From: Levilactobacillus hammesii DSM 16381
GTDB taxonomy: Bacteria; Bacillota; Bacilli; Lactobacillales; Lactobacillaceae
NCBI RefSeq assembly: GCF_001434395.1
Contig: NZ_AZFS01000066.1
Location: 88,487-152,486 of the forward strand
Length of the DNA: 64,000 nucleotides
Reading direction: 5' to 3'
Shown in pieces: positions 9,153 to 17,834 of this stretch. How positions within the stretch are numbered: position 1 is the stretch's first letter; every line of letters begins with the position of its first letter. The position numbers were made by a program, and so were the translations under genes. The notes beneath the pieces are model-generated. The model was not told where the DNA came from, ran no database searches, and was given only the letters and a program-made list of their open reading frames with translations.

Positions 9153-9974
9153 TTAGTCTCCTGTGACCATCAAGGCCGCGCGAATGGTTGTTAAAACGCC
9201 ATCATGCTCGTTATCAACACTGGTCACACGACTCGCCGCCGCCTGAACACTGGCGGGCGCATTCCGCATGGCCCAGCTGTGGTGTGCAAATTTCAGCAAA
9301 GGCACGTCATTTGCACCATCGCCAAAGGCCATGACTTCATCGGCCGTTATCTGCCAACGATCAGCTAGCCATTGCACGGCCGGCAACTTGCCCACGTTCG
9401 CAGCGACCACATCGACAACACCATAACCGCTGTCATGTGCGCGGAGTCGTCCACCAAAGTATGTGTTCAGGTCCGCCACGAGCTTAGCCCCTTGGCCCGG
9501 TGCCGTGGAGATACTGATCTTCTTAATCCGATCAGTCACCGCACTGAGGTCTGGTACCTGCTGCAGATTATCATAAAACTTTTCGGCGGCATCAATTAAC
9601 ACTTGCGGCGCACCCGTCTCGGTGTAAGACCCCTTCTGACCCACTAGAATGACATATGCCGACTTGAGGAAGTCCTGCTGACGGTCAACCGTCACAAACT
9701 GGTGAACCTGCTCATCACTCAGACTGCCATCAAAGACCTGTTGGCCCTGTAAGTAGATGGAGGCACCGTTCTCCGCAACGATCGCCAAATTATCAGCCAT
9801 CACCTCGTGAAACAATTTTTCCAAATGGGTGAACTGATTCCCCGAGGAGAGCACTAACTGCACCCCACGTTGTCCCAGGGCCTGTAGTGTCTGCTTGAAC
9901 AGTGGCAGATTGAAAGTCTGGTCATTGTGTAGTAACGTCCCGTTTAAATCGGTCGCGATTAATTTAATTGCCAA
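9153..9974 (-). CDS. Cof-type HAD-IIB hydrolase with altered nucleophile motif
   Basis: A 273-residue cytosolic sugar-phosphate or FMN phosphatase-like protein. The start is TTG at 9974, because GAGGAG lies 7 bp before it. The HAD-IIB signature FGDGANDVPLL lies near residue 213 and the cap domain lies in the middle. The first motif reads ATDLNGTLL: the second aspartate of the usual DxDGT is Asn, although the first (nucleophile) aspartate is kept. In many HAD phosphatases that second Asp is the general acid/base, so activity may be weakened or specialised. It heads a two-gene operon with the downstream HAD hydrolase. Confidence 0.85.
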   Translation of the reverse strand: MAIKLIATDLNGTLLHNDQTFNLPLFKQTLQALGQRGVQLVLSSGNQFTHLEKLFHEVMADNLAIVAENGASIYLQGQQVFDGSLSDEQVHQFVTVDRQQDFLKSAYVILVGQKGSYTETGAPQVLIDAAEKFYDNLQQVPDLSAVTDRIKKISISTAPGQGAKLVADLNTYFGGRLRAHDSGYGVVDVVAANVGKLPAVQWLADRWQITADEVMAFGDGANDVPLLKFAHHSWAMRNAPASVQAAASRVTSVDNEHDGVLTTIRAALMVTGD

Positions 9975-10465
9975 AATTTCACTCCTCAAATTTCGTTAAT
10001 GTCGTCATTATACCTTTTTTCCCCAACCTGACGCAAAGGCCAGCTTACTTTTTTGGTGCCAAATTGGTTCGGCACGGCCGCTCAAACCAAGCGTGGTCAA
10101 AATCGAGAACGAACGCTTTCACTGATCTTGCCTAAATACCGTGAATCATCAGCCCCTCAACACTTTACAGGAAGCGGTGCATTTATGACTAAACGAATTG
10201 CCCGCCAATTGTTGTCGCCACCACCACTATTGGATCACTCGTCAGCCATTTTGCCACTAAAAGAATCTCACGTTTAGCAGTTAGGTTGGCGGTCGATCGA
10301 ATAATAGTCTCCCCATAGGCTTCATTAGCGCGAAGCTGGTACGATACAGTTGCCACTGGATAGATGAGACAGTCTGCCAACCTCGACTTGGTATCGACTC
10401 ATTTTGCGATGTACGTCCATACCAGGCAATCGTTTGATGTTGTTAAGATTTAGTTTGTCATAGAT
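9975..10465. other. Non-coding gap upstream of the WxL operon
   Basis: About 490 bp between divergent genes. It should carry the promoters of the HAD pair and of the WxL operon, but I cannot place a convincing -35/-10 pair for the latter. A 74-codon frame at 10053-10277 has no ribosome binding site and resembles no protein I know. Confidence 0.4.
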
Positions 10466-10479
10466 TGGAGGAGAAAAAC

Positions 10480-11202
10480 ATGCGTGCTTTAAAATTGTGG
10501 CCCCGCGTTGGGAGCGCAGTTATGGTTGCGGCGGCAGCCCTATTACTCTCGCCTTTAGCCGCCGGCGCATCCGGGCCCGGAACCGCGACCAATAACCTAA
10601 CCAATGTTTCTGGCGGCTACGTTGCGGACAGCTCTGGCAACGCCGAGGCCACATCCAATGCCGAATTTACCGTTACAGCCGGCACTTTAAGCCTGAATCA
10701 AGTACCAAACATCATGTTGGGCAATGTCAGCGTTAAGGACATTGCGACCGCTGACACAAAGCTTCCAGTTGCCAGTGGTGCCCCAACTGCCGGCACCGCT
10801 TACGATGGCAACAATACCGGCACCTTAAACGTTACCGATTATCGGGGAGACAACGCCGGCTGGTCCCTGACCGTAGGCATGAGCCCATTTGTCTCTGGAA
10901 AAGCCGCGATTACGCAAGCCACTCTGAATCTCGATCAAACACCGGGATCCTTAGACAACAGCGCTACCGCAGCCCCTAAGAGTCTAAAGTTGGCGCAGTC
11001 GACCGTCACTAACGGCTGGATTGCAAGCCCCCAGTTACTTTGGGATGCCGCTGCGAACACCGGTGAAGGTACCAACACCGCAACAACGGCCACTAGCAGT
11101 AATTTACTGGTCACTAAACAGTCAAACGTCGTAGCAGGGACCTACGACGCGACCCTGTACTGGGCGCTGCAAAATGCCCCAGCAACGACGCCCGCAACGT
11201 AA
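10480..11202 (+). CDS. WxL-domain cell-surface protein
   Basis: A 240-residue secreted protein. A signal peptide with a basic start and an Ala/Leu-rich core runs to about residue 30 (cleavage near AAGASG). Almost all the rest is one WxL domain, which in related bacteria binds non-covalently to peptidoglycan. The two hallmark motifs are present: GWSLTV near residue 127, and a C-terminal YDATLYWAL. The ATG at 10480 is chosen because GGAGGAG lies 6 bp upstream. It is the first gene of a three-gene operon with a DUF916/DUF3324 membrane protein and a larger WxL protein. A strong intercistronic hairpin follows it. Confidence 0.9.
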   Translation: MRALKLWPRVGSAVMVAAAALLLSPLAAGASGPGTATNNLTNVSGGYVADSSGNAEATSNAEFTVTAGTLSLNQVPNIMLGNVSVKDIATADTKLPVASGAPTAGTAYDGNNTGTLNVTDYRGDNAGWSLTVGMSPFVSGKAAITQATLNLDQTPGSLDNSATAAPKSLKLAQSTVTNGWIASPQLLWDAAANTGEGTNTATTATSSNLLVTKQSNVVAGTYDATLYWALQNAPATTPAT

Positions 11203-11230
11203 CAACGTCGTATTGGACCTGTCAATCACA

Positions 11231-11280
11231 CACGTATGAGGCGCCACTCGATAAAATCATCGGGGAGCGCCTCATATGTG
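11231..11280 (+). promoter_or_regulatory. Large intercistronic hairpin in the WxL operon
   Basis: A 14-bp stem (11231-11244 with 11267-11280, all pairs Watson-Crick except one G-U) encloses a 22-nt loop that can form an inner CGAT/ATCG helix. There is no T tract after it, so it is more likely an mRNA-stabilising or attenuating structure than a classic terminator. It separates the abundant small WxL protein from the membrane partner gene. Confidence 0.65.
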
Positions 11281-11326
11281 CCGGTGTCATGACGTCACAA
11301 GAATCATGAGAAAGGTCGTGCTGAGA

Positions 11327-12391
11327 ATGAAAGTGAAATGGCTTTATAGTTGGCTAGGCATCCTCGTCCTCCTAGTGGGCGCATTGGGTGGTGCATCTCC
11401 AGCCACGGCCGCCAAGGTCCCGGCTAACTTTGCGGCGACCCCGTTGCTCCCTAAAAATCAGCTGTCGAGCAAGGTCGGTTACTTTGATCTGCAGGTAACG
11501 CCGGGCGCAACGCAGGTGTTAAAGCTAGCCGTGACTAATGCCAGCAGTTCTCAGCGAACCCTTCAAGTGATGCCGGTCAATGCCACTACTGCCGACAGCG
11601 GTAACGCCGTCTATATCCCCTCAAAGCGGACTGATCCCTCGGCCCAAACCACATTTACTAAGATGACCTCGGGCGCGGTCACCGTGACTTTGGCGCCCCA
11701 TCAAGGAAAGACCGTAACGTTCCACACGCAAATTCCGGCGGCCGGCTTTTCGGGGCAAGTGCTAGGTGGTCTCTTCGTAACTGACCCCCACGCCACGGCC
11801 TCAACGGCAGAAAATGGAGACGCTTCCGACTTTCATTTAAACAACCGGTACGCCGAAGTAACGGCCGTCTCCCTTCAGTGTCAGCCCAACCAGAAACAAC
11901 GAATCAACCTGCAGCTTGCGCGCGTCGGTGTCCACCGGGCCGATTCACAGCCCACCGCTTTTGCCCGCCTGCGCAACCTGACCCCCGCCCTTTTTGGCGA
12001 CCTACAAATTGACGCGCGCGTCGTGCAAAACAGTACGGGTAAACAAATCGCCACACAAACCCTGAGCAACGGGTCGATGGCCCCTAACAGTTGGTTTAAC
12101 GACAACGTCAATCTGGGCAACAACCCTCTCGATGCCGGCAAGTATACCCTCAAGCTCCACGCTACCAGTGGAAAACGTGTCTGGAACTTTAGCGGTTCGT
12201 TCGTATTGACCCGCCGACAGTCAGTAGAGCACAATTCTCTGATTAAATCGGACCGGCAACCGACTTACTGGTGGATCTGGTGGCTGATTCTGGCACTACT
12301 GCTAGCGCTCCTGCTCGCCATTGGGGCTTACTGGTTAGGCAAACGCCGTGCGCGCGCGACTGATGATGACGATGCCGACAAGGACGCATAA
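11327..12391 (+). CDS. DUF916/DUF3324 WxL-interacting membrane protein
   Basis: A 354-residue type I membrane protein, the usual partner of WxL proteins. A signal peptide ends near residue 29 (SPATAA). A DUF916 domain (peptidoglycan-binding in studied homologues) covers roughly 40-150, with LQVTPGATQVLKLAVTNAS at its start. A DUF3324 domain covers about 160-290. One transmembrane helix near 305-330 (WWIWWLILALLLALLLAIGAYW) is followed by a basic then acidic tail (GKRRARATDDDDADKDA). The start at 11327 is the best-placed ATG in front of the signal peptide; an ATG at 11306 is possible. The next gene follows after 16 bp. Confidence 0.88.
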   Translation: MKVKWLYSWLGILVLLVGALGGASPATAAKVPANFAATPLLPKNQLSSKVGYFDLQVTPGATQVLKLAVTNASSSQRTLQVMPVNATTADSGNAVYIPSKRTDPSAQTTFTKMTSGAVTVTLAPHQGKTVTFHTQIPAAGFSGQVLGGLFVTDPHATASTAENGDASDFHLNNRYAEVTAVSLQCQPNQKQRINLQLARVGVHRADSQPTAFARLRNLTPALFGDLQIDARVVQNSTGKQIATQTLSNGSMAPNSWFNDNVNLGNNPLDAGKYTLKLHATSGKRVWNFSGSFVLTRRQSVEHNSLIKSDRQPTYWWIWWLILALLLALLLAIGAYWLGKRRARATDDDDADKDA

Positions 12392-12407
12392 GTTGGGAGG
12401 GCTGGAT

Positions 12408-13868
12408 ATGACATTGCAACGACAACTCGGACGCTTCGCGATAGGGCTCTTAATCGGGCTCAGTTGGTTAGGTTGGGGGATTTCCGCCAGTGCCGCCAGC
12501 GCGCCCCAAGACCCAACGTCTCCCCCAGTGTCCATCATGGGTATCAATCTGGCAGGTGGATTCACGCAAGAACCCATCGATTCCAACGATGTTTCCGGGA
12601 GTTCCGTCACCTTATCAGCGAAGGGAACCCGTAACATCTTGGAAGCCTTAAGCAATCCCTTTGGCAGTCGGAAATTCGTTTGGTGGGAGTCCACAGATGG
12701 TGGCACCACTTACAGCAAGGTCGGCTCAAACAGCCAAACTTACCAATTCACTGCGCCTAGCGTTAGCAAGACCACGCCCCTGTATTTTCAATGTGAATAC
12801 GACTTTACCGGAATCGGCTTCTTCTACAGTGAGTGGTCACGAATCGCGACCGTCAACGTTTCACCCAACCGAATTCCCGCAACAGGGATTCACGTCACGT
12901 CAGATAGTCCTGGCTTGTACAACGGCGAGTCTACCACCGTGCATGCCGCTCTGACGCCCACCACCGCGACTGACCCCATCACCTGGACCAGTAGTAACCC
13001 CGGATTGGCCTCGGTTGACGAATATGGTAACGTGATCGCAGCCGATACTTCCAGCAGCACCAGTGGTACTGCCAACGACCATGGCATCGTCACCATTACC
13101 GGAGCCGTCAATGGCCACAAGGATTCCGTTAAGATCATGATTGGTGCCCTGCAGGACGTCTCGGTTAACGAAGGCAAAGATGCGACCTTTACCCTAAAGG
13201 ACCTGCCGAGTGGTATGTCCGTTGCGGACTGGTATCGTGTTGACCAAGATGGCACGGTGACGTCGCTAGACACCACAAGCAATAGCTACACGATTAACAA
13301 AGCGAGTGTGTTAGGCGACAACGGAACCTCCTACTACGCGACGCTCAACTACACGATCAACGGGAGTACCAAATCGGTTAACACCAACGCAGCCTTACTG
13401 ACGGTCAACAAAAGTGGCTTGCTCTCACTAACGGCAGTCCCCAGCTTCAATTTTGGGACAATCGATGTCGCAACCCTGATTCAAGGGGATGCTACCCTAG
13501 ACAACATGGATACGACCACCACGGGTAGTGCGCACGATGGCAACGACAATGGTGAACTCACGATCTTTGATAGTCGGACGACTGGTGGCAACTGGACACT
13601 AACCGCCAGTTTGGCACCCTTCACGCTAGCTAACACAGGTGGCGGTCATTTAGGGGCCGTTAACCTCGACCTTTACGATCCCACAGCGCGGTTAGATGAA
13701 AATGTGCCGTCAAACAATATGGCGACTAAAATCTACACCTCCAGCGACTACGACGGCCAGACCTTTGACGTCACCAACAGTCAGCTTGACTTTACCCAAG
13801 ACTCTCAAGTAATCAGTGGTGACTACGAAAGCATCATCACCTGGACCCTGTCGGTGGCACCGAGTTAA
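12408..13868 (+). CDS. Large WxL surface protein with Big2 domain
   Basis: A 486-residue secreted surface protein. The ATG at 12408 has GGGAGG 9 bp upstream; a frame from 12348 overlaps the previous gene and lacks a signal peptide. Residues 1-28 are a signal peptide (cut near ASAAS). A bacterial Ig-like group 2 domain is clear near 150-245 (TPTTATDPITWTSSNPGLASVD...GIVTITGAVNG). Another Ig-like region follows, then a C-terminal WxL domain near 335-486 with both motifs, NWTLTASLAPF and YESIITWTLSVAP. Probably an extended adhesive or scaffold component of a wall complex with the two upstream proteins. It ends 45 bp before a strong terminator. Confidence 0.88.
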   Translation: MTLQRQLGRFAIGLLIGLSWLGWGISASAASAPQDPTSPPVSIMGINLAGGFTQEPIDSNDVSGSSVTLSAKGTRNILEALSNPFGSRKFVWWESTDGGTTYSKVGSNSQTYQFTAPSVSKTTPLYFQCEYDFTGIGFFYSEWSRIATVNVSPNRIPATGIHVTSDSPGLYNGESTTVHAALTPTTATDPITWTSSNPGLASVDEYGNVIAADTSSSTSGTANDHGIVTITGAVNGHKDSVKIMIGALQDVSVNEGKDATFTLKDLPSGMSVADWYRVDQDGTVTSLDTTSNSYTINKASVLGDNGTSYYATLNYTINGSTKSVNTNAALLTVNKSGLLSLTAVPSFNFGTIDVATLIQGDATLDNMDTTTTGSAHDGNDNGELTIFDSRTTGGNWTLTASLAPFTLANTGGGHLGAVNLDLYDPTARLDENVPSNNMATKIYTSSDYDGQTFDVTNSQLDFTQDSQVISGDYESIITWTLSVAPS

Positions 13869-13913
13869 GCGTGGTGATCCCCTATTCGCCACGAGATGGC
13901 GCCATCACGCAAA

Positions 13914-13963
13914 AACCGACTCTTTCAGAAGTGGTTGATGTTCTGAAAGAGTCGGTTCCATTT
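13914..13963 (+). terminator. Terminator of the WxL operon
   Basis: A perfect 17-bp stem (13914-13930 with 13941-13957) and a 10-nt loop, followed by CCATTTT. The TTTCAGAAGT...TTCTGAAA core matches the terminator at 4419-4464. Confidence 0.88.
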
Positions 13964-13980
13964 TGGTAAATAAAGCGTCA

Positions 13981-14020
13981 AAAAAACTCCCAGAAGCCGC
14001 GGACTTCATGGGAGTTTTTT
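13981..14020 (-). terminator. Terminator of rpmF
   Basis: AAAAAACTCCCA pairs with TGGGAGTTTTTT, with an inner GAAG/CTTC helix. It lies 13 bp after the rpmF stop codon. Confidence 0.9.
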
Positions 14021-14033
14021 GAACTAAATTAAA

Positions 14034-14222
14034 TTAGTTGTTTGCGTTCTTAACCGCAACGACCTGACGGCCATCGTAGAAACCGCAACTTGGGCAAACC
14101 ATGTGTGACTTACGTAATTCACCACAGTTAGGGCAAGCAGTTAAATTAGGCGTGGTTAACTTGATGTGACCACGACGCATAGCTTTTTTCGTCTTAGACG
14201 TTTTCCGTGCTGGTACAGCCAA
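14034..14222 (-). CDS. rpmF: 50S ribosomal protein L32
   Basis: A 62-residue protein of the large ribosomal subunit. The usual L32 start (M/L)AVPARKTSKTKKAMRRGH is present, and the C-terminal half has a zinc ribbon, CPNC...CPSC. The start is TTG at 14222, with GGAGG 8 bp upstream; starting earlier would add an atypical extension. It directly follows yceD, the common arrangement in Firmicutes and many other bacteria. Confidence 0.95.
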   Translation of the reverse strand: MAVPARKTSKTKKAMRRGHIKLTTPNLTACPNCGELRKSHMVCPSCGFYDGRQVVAVKNANN

Positions 14223-14289
14223 AGAAAACACCTCCTTCAAATAAAATTATATCCACTAGTGAAAAAATTTTTAAGGCTTACAAAGAGGA

Positions 14290-14844
14290 TTATTGATCAT
14301 CCTGATCAGGGAAGAAATCCTTTAACTTTGCAAGACGTGGATCAACTGATTGATTTTCTTTCTCAACCGCTTCAAGGTTCTCTTCGGAAACGACTTCCCA
14401 GTCTTGACCGGTTGGCATCGCTTCGCCCTGTTGTTCGGCGTCAGAAAGAATGTGCATCGGAATCTCTAAAATAATGTTATCGCCGACGGCCTTGTTTAAA
14501 TCAATCTGGTCATCGGTGACCACCATCACAACGTCGGTCTTCTCAAACCGTTGGGTTGCCGTGGGATCAGAAACATAAAACTCCGTCATCTTAAAATCAA
14601 CGGGTAAATCAACCGGTGCTAATGACCGGCTAGACGGGACCGTTAAGTCCGCCGTTACCTGTGCGACAATGACAACATCTCCGCCACTCACGACGGAGGC
14701 AATCCCCTTCGCGTGAACGGGACTAATGTCCAACACCTCGTTACCATAGCGTTCAATCAAATCAGCCTTTAAGTCTAAGGTTTCATCGAACATCAACGGA
14801 TCATTTCGGTGATTCTTTCGCAGTTCGGTCAACGACCATTTCAT
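14290..14844 (-). CDS. yceD: YceD/DUF177 family protein
   Basis: A 184-residue cytosolic acidic protein of the YceD (DUF177) family. The family is linked in other bacteria to 23S rRNA accumulation or processing and almost always lies upstream of rpmF, as here (67 bp apart). The N-terminus MKWSLTELRKN and the motif with D...P.DLP.DFKMTEFYV are family-like. The C-terminus is rich in Asp and Glu and lacks a clear fold. No catalytic residues are known. It probably belongs to the downstream end of the yqeG-tmcAL transcription unit, since no terminator is seen between them. Confidence 0.85.
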   Translation of the reverse strand: MKWSLTELRKNHRNDPLMFDETLDLKADLIERYGNEVLDISPVHAKGIASVVSGGDVVIVAQVTADLTVPSSRSLAPVDLPVDFKMTEFYVSDPTATQRFEKTDVVMVVTDDQIDLNKAVGDNIILEIPMHILSDAEQQGEAMPTGQDWEVVSEENLEAVEKENQSVDPRLAKLKDFFPDQDDQ

Positions 14845-14917
14845 CGCAATCCCTCCAATGCAACGTGATAAATTATACCTGTCAAAAAATGTGATGTCAA
14901 GGTAATTTCCTTGATAG

Positions 14918-16066
14918 TCACTCTGAAAGCGTTATTTTTACGGGAATTCGGCCATAATCCTGGGGAACTCCCGTAATCAAAGTCCGCAGTGCCCCCAACC
15001 GATCGTCGAGCGCACCGGGGCCTTTTTGCCAATCACGATCGGCCCGACTGATTAAGGGGAGCGTCACCTGCTTCTTGATCTGATGCAAGTACCGTTGACC
15101 GGTTGCTGAATACCCCAGTACGCGCAGATATTCGGGCTCCGCCTGCATCTCTGCGGGCTTCATCTGGCCCAGCAAGTATGCCGACTGCCGCTGTAACCGC
15201 GTGTAAGTGTACCGTTTGGTCTTCACCGCGTGCATGAAGTCCGCAAAGGTCGCACTGTCGAGCGCGGCCCGTTTCAACCGGTACTCAACGCCCTCAGTGA
15301 TCTGATACATCTGACGTAAGTCGGCAACATCGCCACTAACCAGCTGATACCGCAGATACGGCCAGAAGTCAGTCCAACTGGTCAACTGCGCGGCCCTCAA
15401 CAAGCTCTGGGTCGTTGCTGGGACAACCGCGGTTACCGCAGCCCAATCCCCCGCCAACGCCGCGGAACGGATGGCCGTTGCGCTGGCAAACTGACTGGCT
15501 GCCGCAATCGCAGGATCATTGTGCTGACTCCCTTTGCGCGCCAACGCCAACAGTTCCAGCGGGTTTCCCTGCCGACGATTGGCCAGTGCATAGAAGAACC
15601 CCAGAATATCATTCGCAGCACTCAGGGTAATCCCTGTCTGCTCACGAAGATAGCCCTGAAACAATGACGCATAGGTCTGATCGAACCGCTTGAACGTGGC
15701 CGGATCAGTCGGCAGATTGGCCATGAGCCGTTCGTAATCCATCTCGGGATGTTCACTGCCAAAAGCCAACCAGCGACACTGTAACGCCGCTAGCAGGGCG
15801 ACCCCGCCCGACGCAAACAAATGTGCCGGTTGTACCGCAATCGCTGTGGGCAACTCAACCACAAGGTCAACGCCACCTGCAATTGCCGCCTGCGTGCGCT
15901 GCCACTTGTCCATCAGTGCGGGCTCGCCGCGTTGAACCCAGTTGCCACTCATTGCTGCAATGACGACATCGGCTCCTGTACGGGCCTTAGCCTGTGCCAC
16001 CTGGTAGGTGTGCCCATTATGAAAAGGATTATATTCCGCAATGATGCCAACCGCCTGTAGTGTCAT
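14918..16066 (-). CDS. tmcAL: tRNA(Met) cytidine acetate ligase
   Basis: A 382-residue enzyme that makes N4-acetylcytidine at the wobble base of elongator tRNA-Met from acetate and ATP. The nucleotidyl-transferase signature GIIAEYNPFHNGH is at residues 7-19, and AMSGNWVQRGEPA near 38. Length matches the family (formerly YlbM). It starts 2 bp after yqeM and is the last gene of the yqeG-to-tmcAL series. Nothing appears truncated. Confidence 0.93.
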   Translation of the reverse strand: MTLQAVGIIAEYNPFHNGHTYQVAQAKARTGADVVIAAMSGNWVQRGEPALMDKWQRTQAAIAGGVDLVVELPTAIAVQPAHLFASGGVALLAALQCRWLAFGSEHPEMDYERLMANLPTDPATFKRFDQTYASLFQGYLREQTGITLSAANDILGFFYALANRRQGNPLELLALARKGSQHNDPAIAAASQFASATAIRSAALAGDWAAVTAVVPATTQSLLRAAQLTSWTDFWPYLRYQLVSGDVADLRQMYQITEGVEYRLKRAALDSATFADFMHAVKTKRYTYTRLQRQSAYLLGQMKPAEMQAEPEYLRVLGYSATGQRYLHQIKKQVTLPLISRADRDWQKGPGALDDRLGALRTLITGVPQDYGRIPVKITLSE

Positions 16067-16068
16067 CC

Positions 16069-16812
16069 CTATGCCTCCCGCGTAACCTCAAAGAACCACC
16101 GTGTCGTATCAGCGGCCACTTCTGCTTCACCAAAGTCCGCGCTGACACGTTGTAAGGTCAGGCCGGCTTCTTTCAGCGCGGCTTGGTAGTCAGCCAACTC
16201 ATAGGTCCGTTCGTGATGCAGTTCCGTCACCTTGTGGTAATCTCCGGTCTCCTCATTTTGCGTGAAGAAGGTCAGATCATGTTCGGCCGCATGGTCCTCA
16301 TCCTCGATGCCATAGCTGGTCCAAATAAAGGCCCGCGTGTCATCGACGTAATTATACATGTACCCCGGATAAACGTCATCCGTTTGGTGCGGTGTAATCA
16401 CATCAAAGAGGAATTTCCCGCCAACGGTCAGGTGATCGTGTACCTGACGGAATGCGGCTGTAACGGCTGCCAAGTCTGACAGATAACAGAAGGAATCCGC
16501 AAAACAGGTAATCGTCTGGTAATCACCGATCATGGTGAGATCCAACATATCACCTGCCATTAAGGGCATGGTCACCTTGGCTTCCTCGGCGTGCTTAGCG
16601 GCCAAAGCCAGCATCTCCTCAGAGAGATCCAAGCCACTGACCTGATAGCCACGTTGGGCCAATAAGACGCCTAGACGACCACTACCGCATGCTAGATCCA
16701 GCAATTCACCGTCAGCAGGTGTGACACGTTGGGCGACAAAATCCAGCCACTGGTCGTACATGGCTGGATCGAACAATTCGTCGTAAAGCTCAGCAAAGGA
16801 CTGATAGATCAT
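16069..16812 (-). CDS. yqeM: YqeM-type SAM-dependent methyltransferase
   Basis: A 247-residue class I methyltransferase. The SAM-binding motif LLDLACGSGRLGVLLA is near residues 37-52, with the acidic motif GLDLSEEML after it. The natural substrate of the family is not known to me. Its fixed position between rsfS and tmcAL suggests an RNA- or ribosome-related role, which is inference. It overlaps the end of rsfS by 4 bp (ATGA), so translation is probably coupled. Confidence 0.88.
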   Translation of the reverse strand: MIYQSFAELYDELFDPAMYDQWLDFVAQRVTPADGELLDLACGSGRLGVLLAQRGYQVSGLDLSEEMLALAAKHAEEAKVTMPLMAGDMLDLTMIGDYQTITCFADSFCYLSDLAAVTAAFRQVHDHLTVGGKFLFDVITPHQTDDVYPGYMYNYVDDTRAFIWTSYGIEDEDHAAEHDLTFFTQNEETGDYHKVTELHHERTYELADYQAALKEAGLTLQRVSADFGEAEVAADTTRWFFEVTREA

Positions 16813-17171
16813 GCCTCAGCCTCTACCCACTGTGAAAGGTCAACTTCGGGTGCGTCAGACCACAGCTTTTCCAAGTTGTAGTGGCCCCGTTGTTCCTTTT
16901 GGAAGACGTGCACGATCACATCGCCCAGATCAATCAAGATCCAGTTAGCACTGTTCTTGCCTTCGACGTCCTTAATCGCAACACCTTGGGCGCTGACTTG
17001 GTCTTCAACTTCGTCAACGATCGCTTGGATCTGCCGACTTGAGTTGGCATCCACGATTAAGAAGTAATCCGCCATCAGGCTAACCTTCCGCATATCTAAA
17101 GCAGTCATGTCTTCTGCCCGCTTGCTTTCTGCAGCTTTAACTGCAATTTCTAAGATTTGTTTGCTATCCAT
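16809..17171 (-). CDS. rsfS: Ribosomal silencing factor RsfS
   Basis: A 120-residue protein that binds ribosomal protein L14 and blocks joining of the 30S and 50S subunits under starvation. The family pattern is clear: A..KRAEDM.ALDM, YFLIVDANSSRQIQAIVDEVED and NWILIDLGDVIVHVFQKEQRGHYNLEKLW. Length is typical. GAGAGGGG precedes the ATG. It lies between yqeK and yqeM in one operon. Confidence 0.94.
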   Translation of the reverse strand: MDSKQILEIAVKAAESKRAEDMTALDMRKVSLMADYFLIVDANSSRQIQAIVDEVEDQVSAQGVAIKDVEGKNSANWILIDLGDVIVHVFQKEQRGHYNLEKLWSDAPEVDLSQWVEAEA

Positions 17172-17231
17172 GCAAGTACCCCTCTCAAATGTTGATTCTT
17201 TTAATAGTTAACGGATATCGACACCACCGAA

Positions 17232-17834
17232 CTAGTTCTGGTAGCGCGGTACCCAGGCATTGTAAGTCGCCAATGACTTGGGATAAACGGGTAACCCATT
17301 TTCAATCAGGTACTGCAACGTGTGCTGTGCCTGAAAGGCTACCCCGGCGCCCAGATCTTTAGCGGTCACCTGACGGGCTTCAGCCACCCCCGGAAAATCC
17401 CGAGCGGGTTCGATATAGTCTGCCATGTAGATCACTTGTTCCAAAGGCGTCATGTAGACGTCACCGGTGGTATGATGGCGCACGGCATTCAGGATGTCTT
17501 CATCGTAAATGTGAAGTTCGCGTTTGATCAATTCCGCGCCGACGACGCCGTGCCAAATCGCATTGCCATAGTGCAACAGTTCTGGATTCAGCTGATAAGC
17601 CTTGATGGCTGCAATGAAGTCCTCATCGGGCCGCTGTTTGGCGTAATCATGAACGAGGCCCGCGATACTGGCACGTTCCAGATCCACGTCATTCTTAGCG
17701 GCCAATTCTAGCGCCGTTTGTTCCACCCGCAGCACGTGGTGGAACCGTTTCGGTCGTAATTGCTGTGAAATGCGATCGAGCAATTCCTGGCGAGTGCCGG
17801 GAAAGATATTGGCTTGATACGTTAACTCAGTCAC
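17232..17834 (-). CDS. yqeK: HD-domain phosphohydrolase YqeK
   Basis: A 200-residue metal-dependent HD-domain protein. Members of the YqeK family hydrolyse diadenosine tetraphosphate (Ap4A) symmetrically to ADP. Visible metal ligands include FHHVLRVEQTALELA (His), GLVHDYAKQR (the HD pair near residue 66), YGNAIWHGVVGAELI, and NAVRHHTTGD near residue 125. It overlaps nadD by 8 bp, the usual gene order in Firmicutes. Confidence 0.93.
   Translation of the reverse strand: MTELTYQANIFPGTRQELLDRISQQLRPKRFHHVLRVEQTALELAAKNDVDLERASIAGLVHDYAKQRPDEDFIAAIKAYQLNPELLHYGNAIWHGVVGAELIKRELHIYDEDILNAVRHHTTGDVYMTPLEQVIYMADYIEPARDFPGVAEARQVTAKDLGAGVAFQAQHTLQYLIENGLPVYPKSLATYNAWVPRYQN

Noticed and set aside
10053..10277. 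74-codon frame before the WxL operon
   Set aside because: No ribosome binding site and no family. Probably chance.
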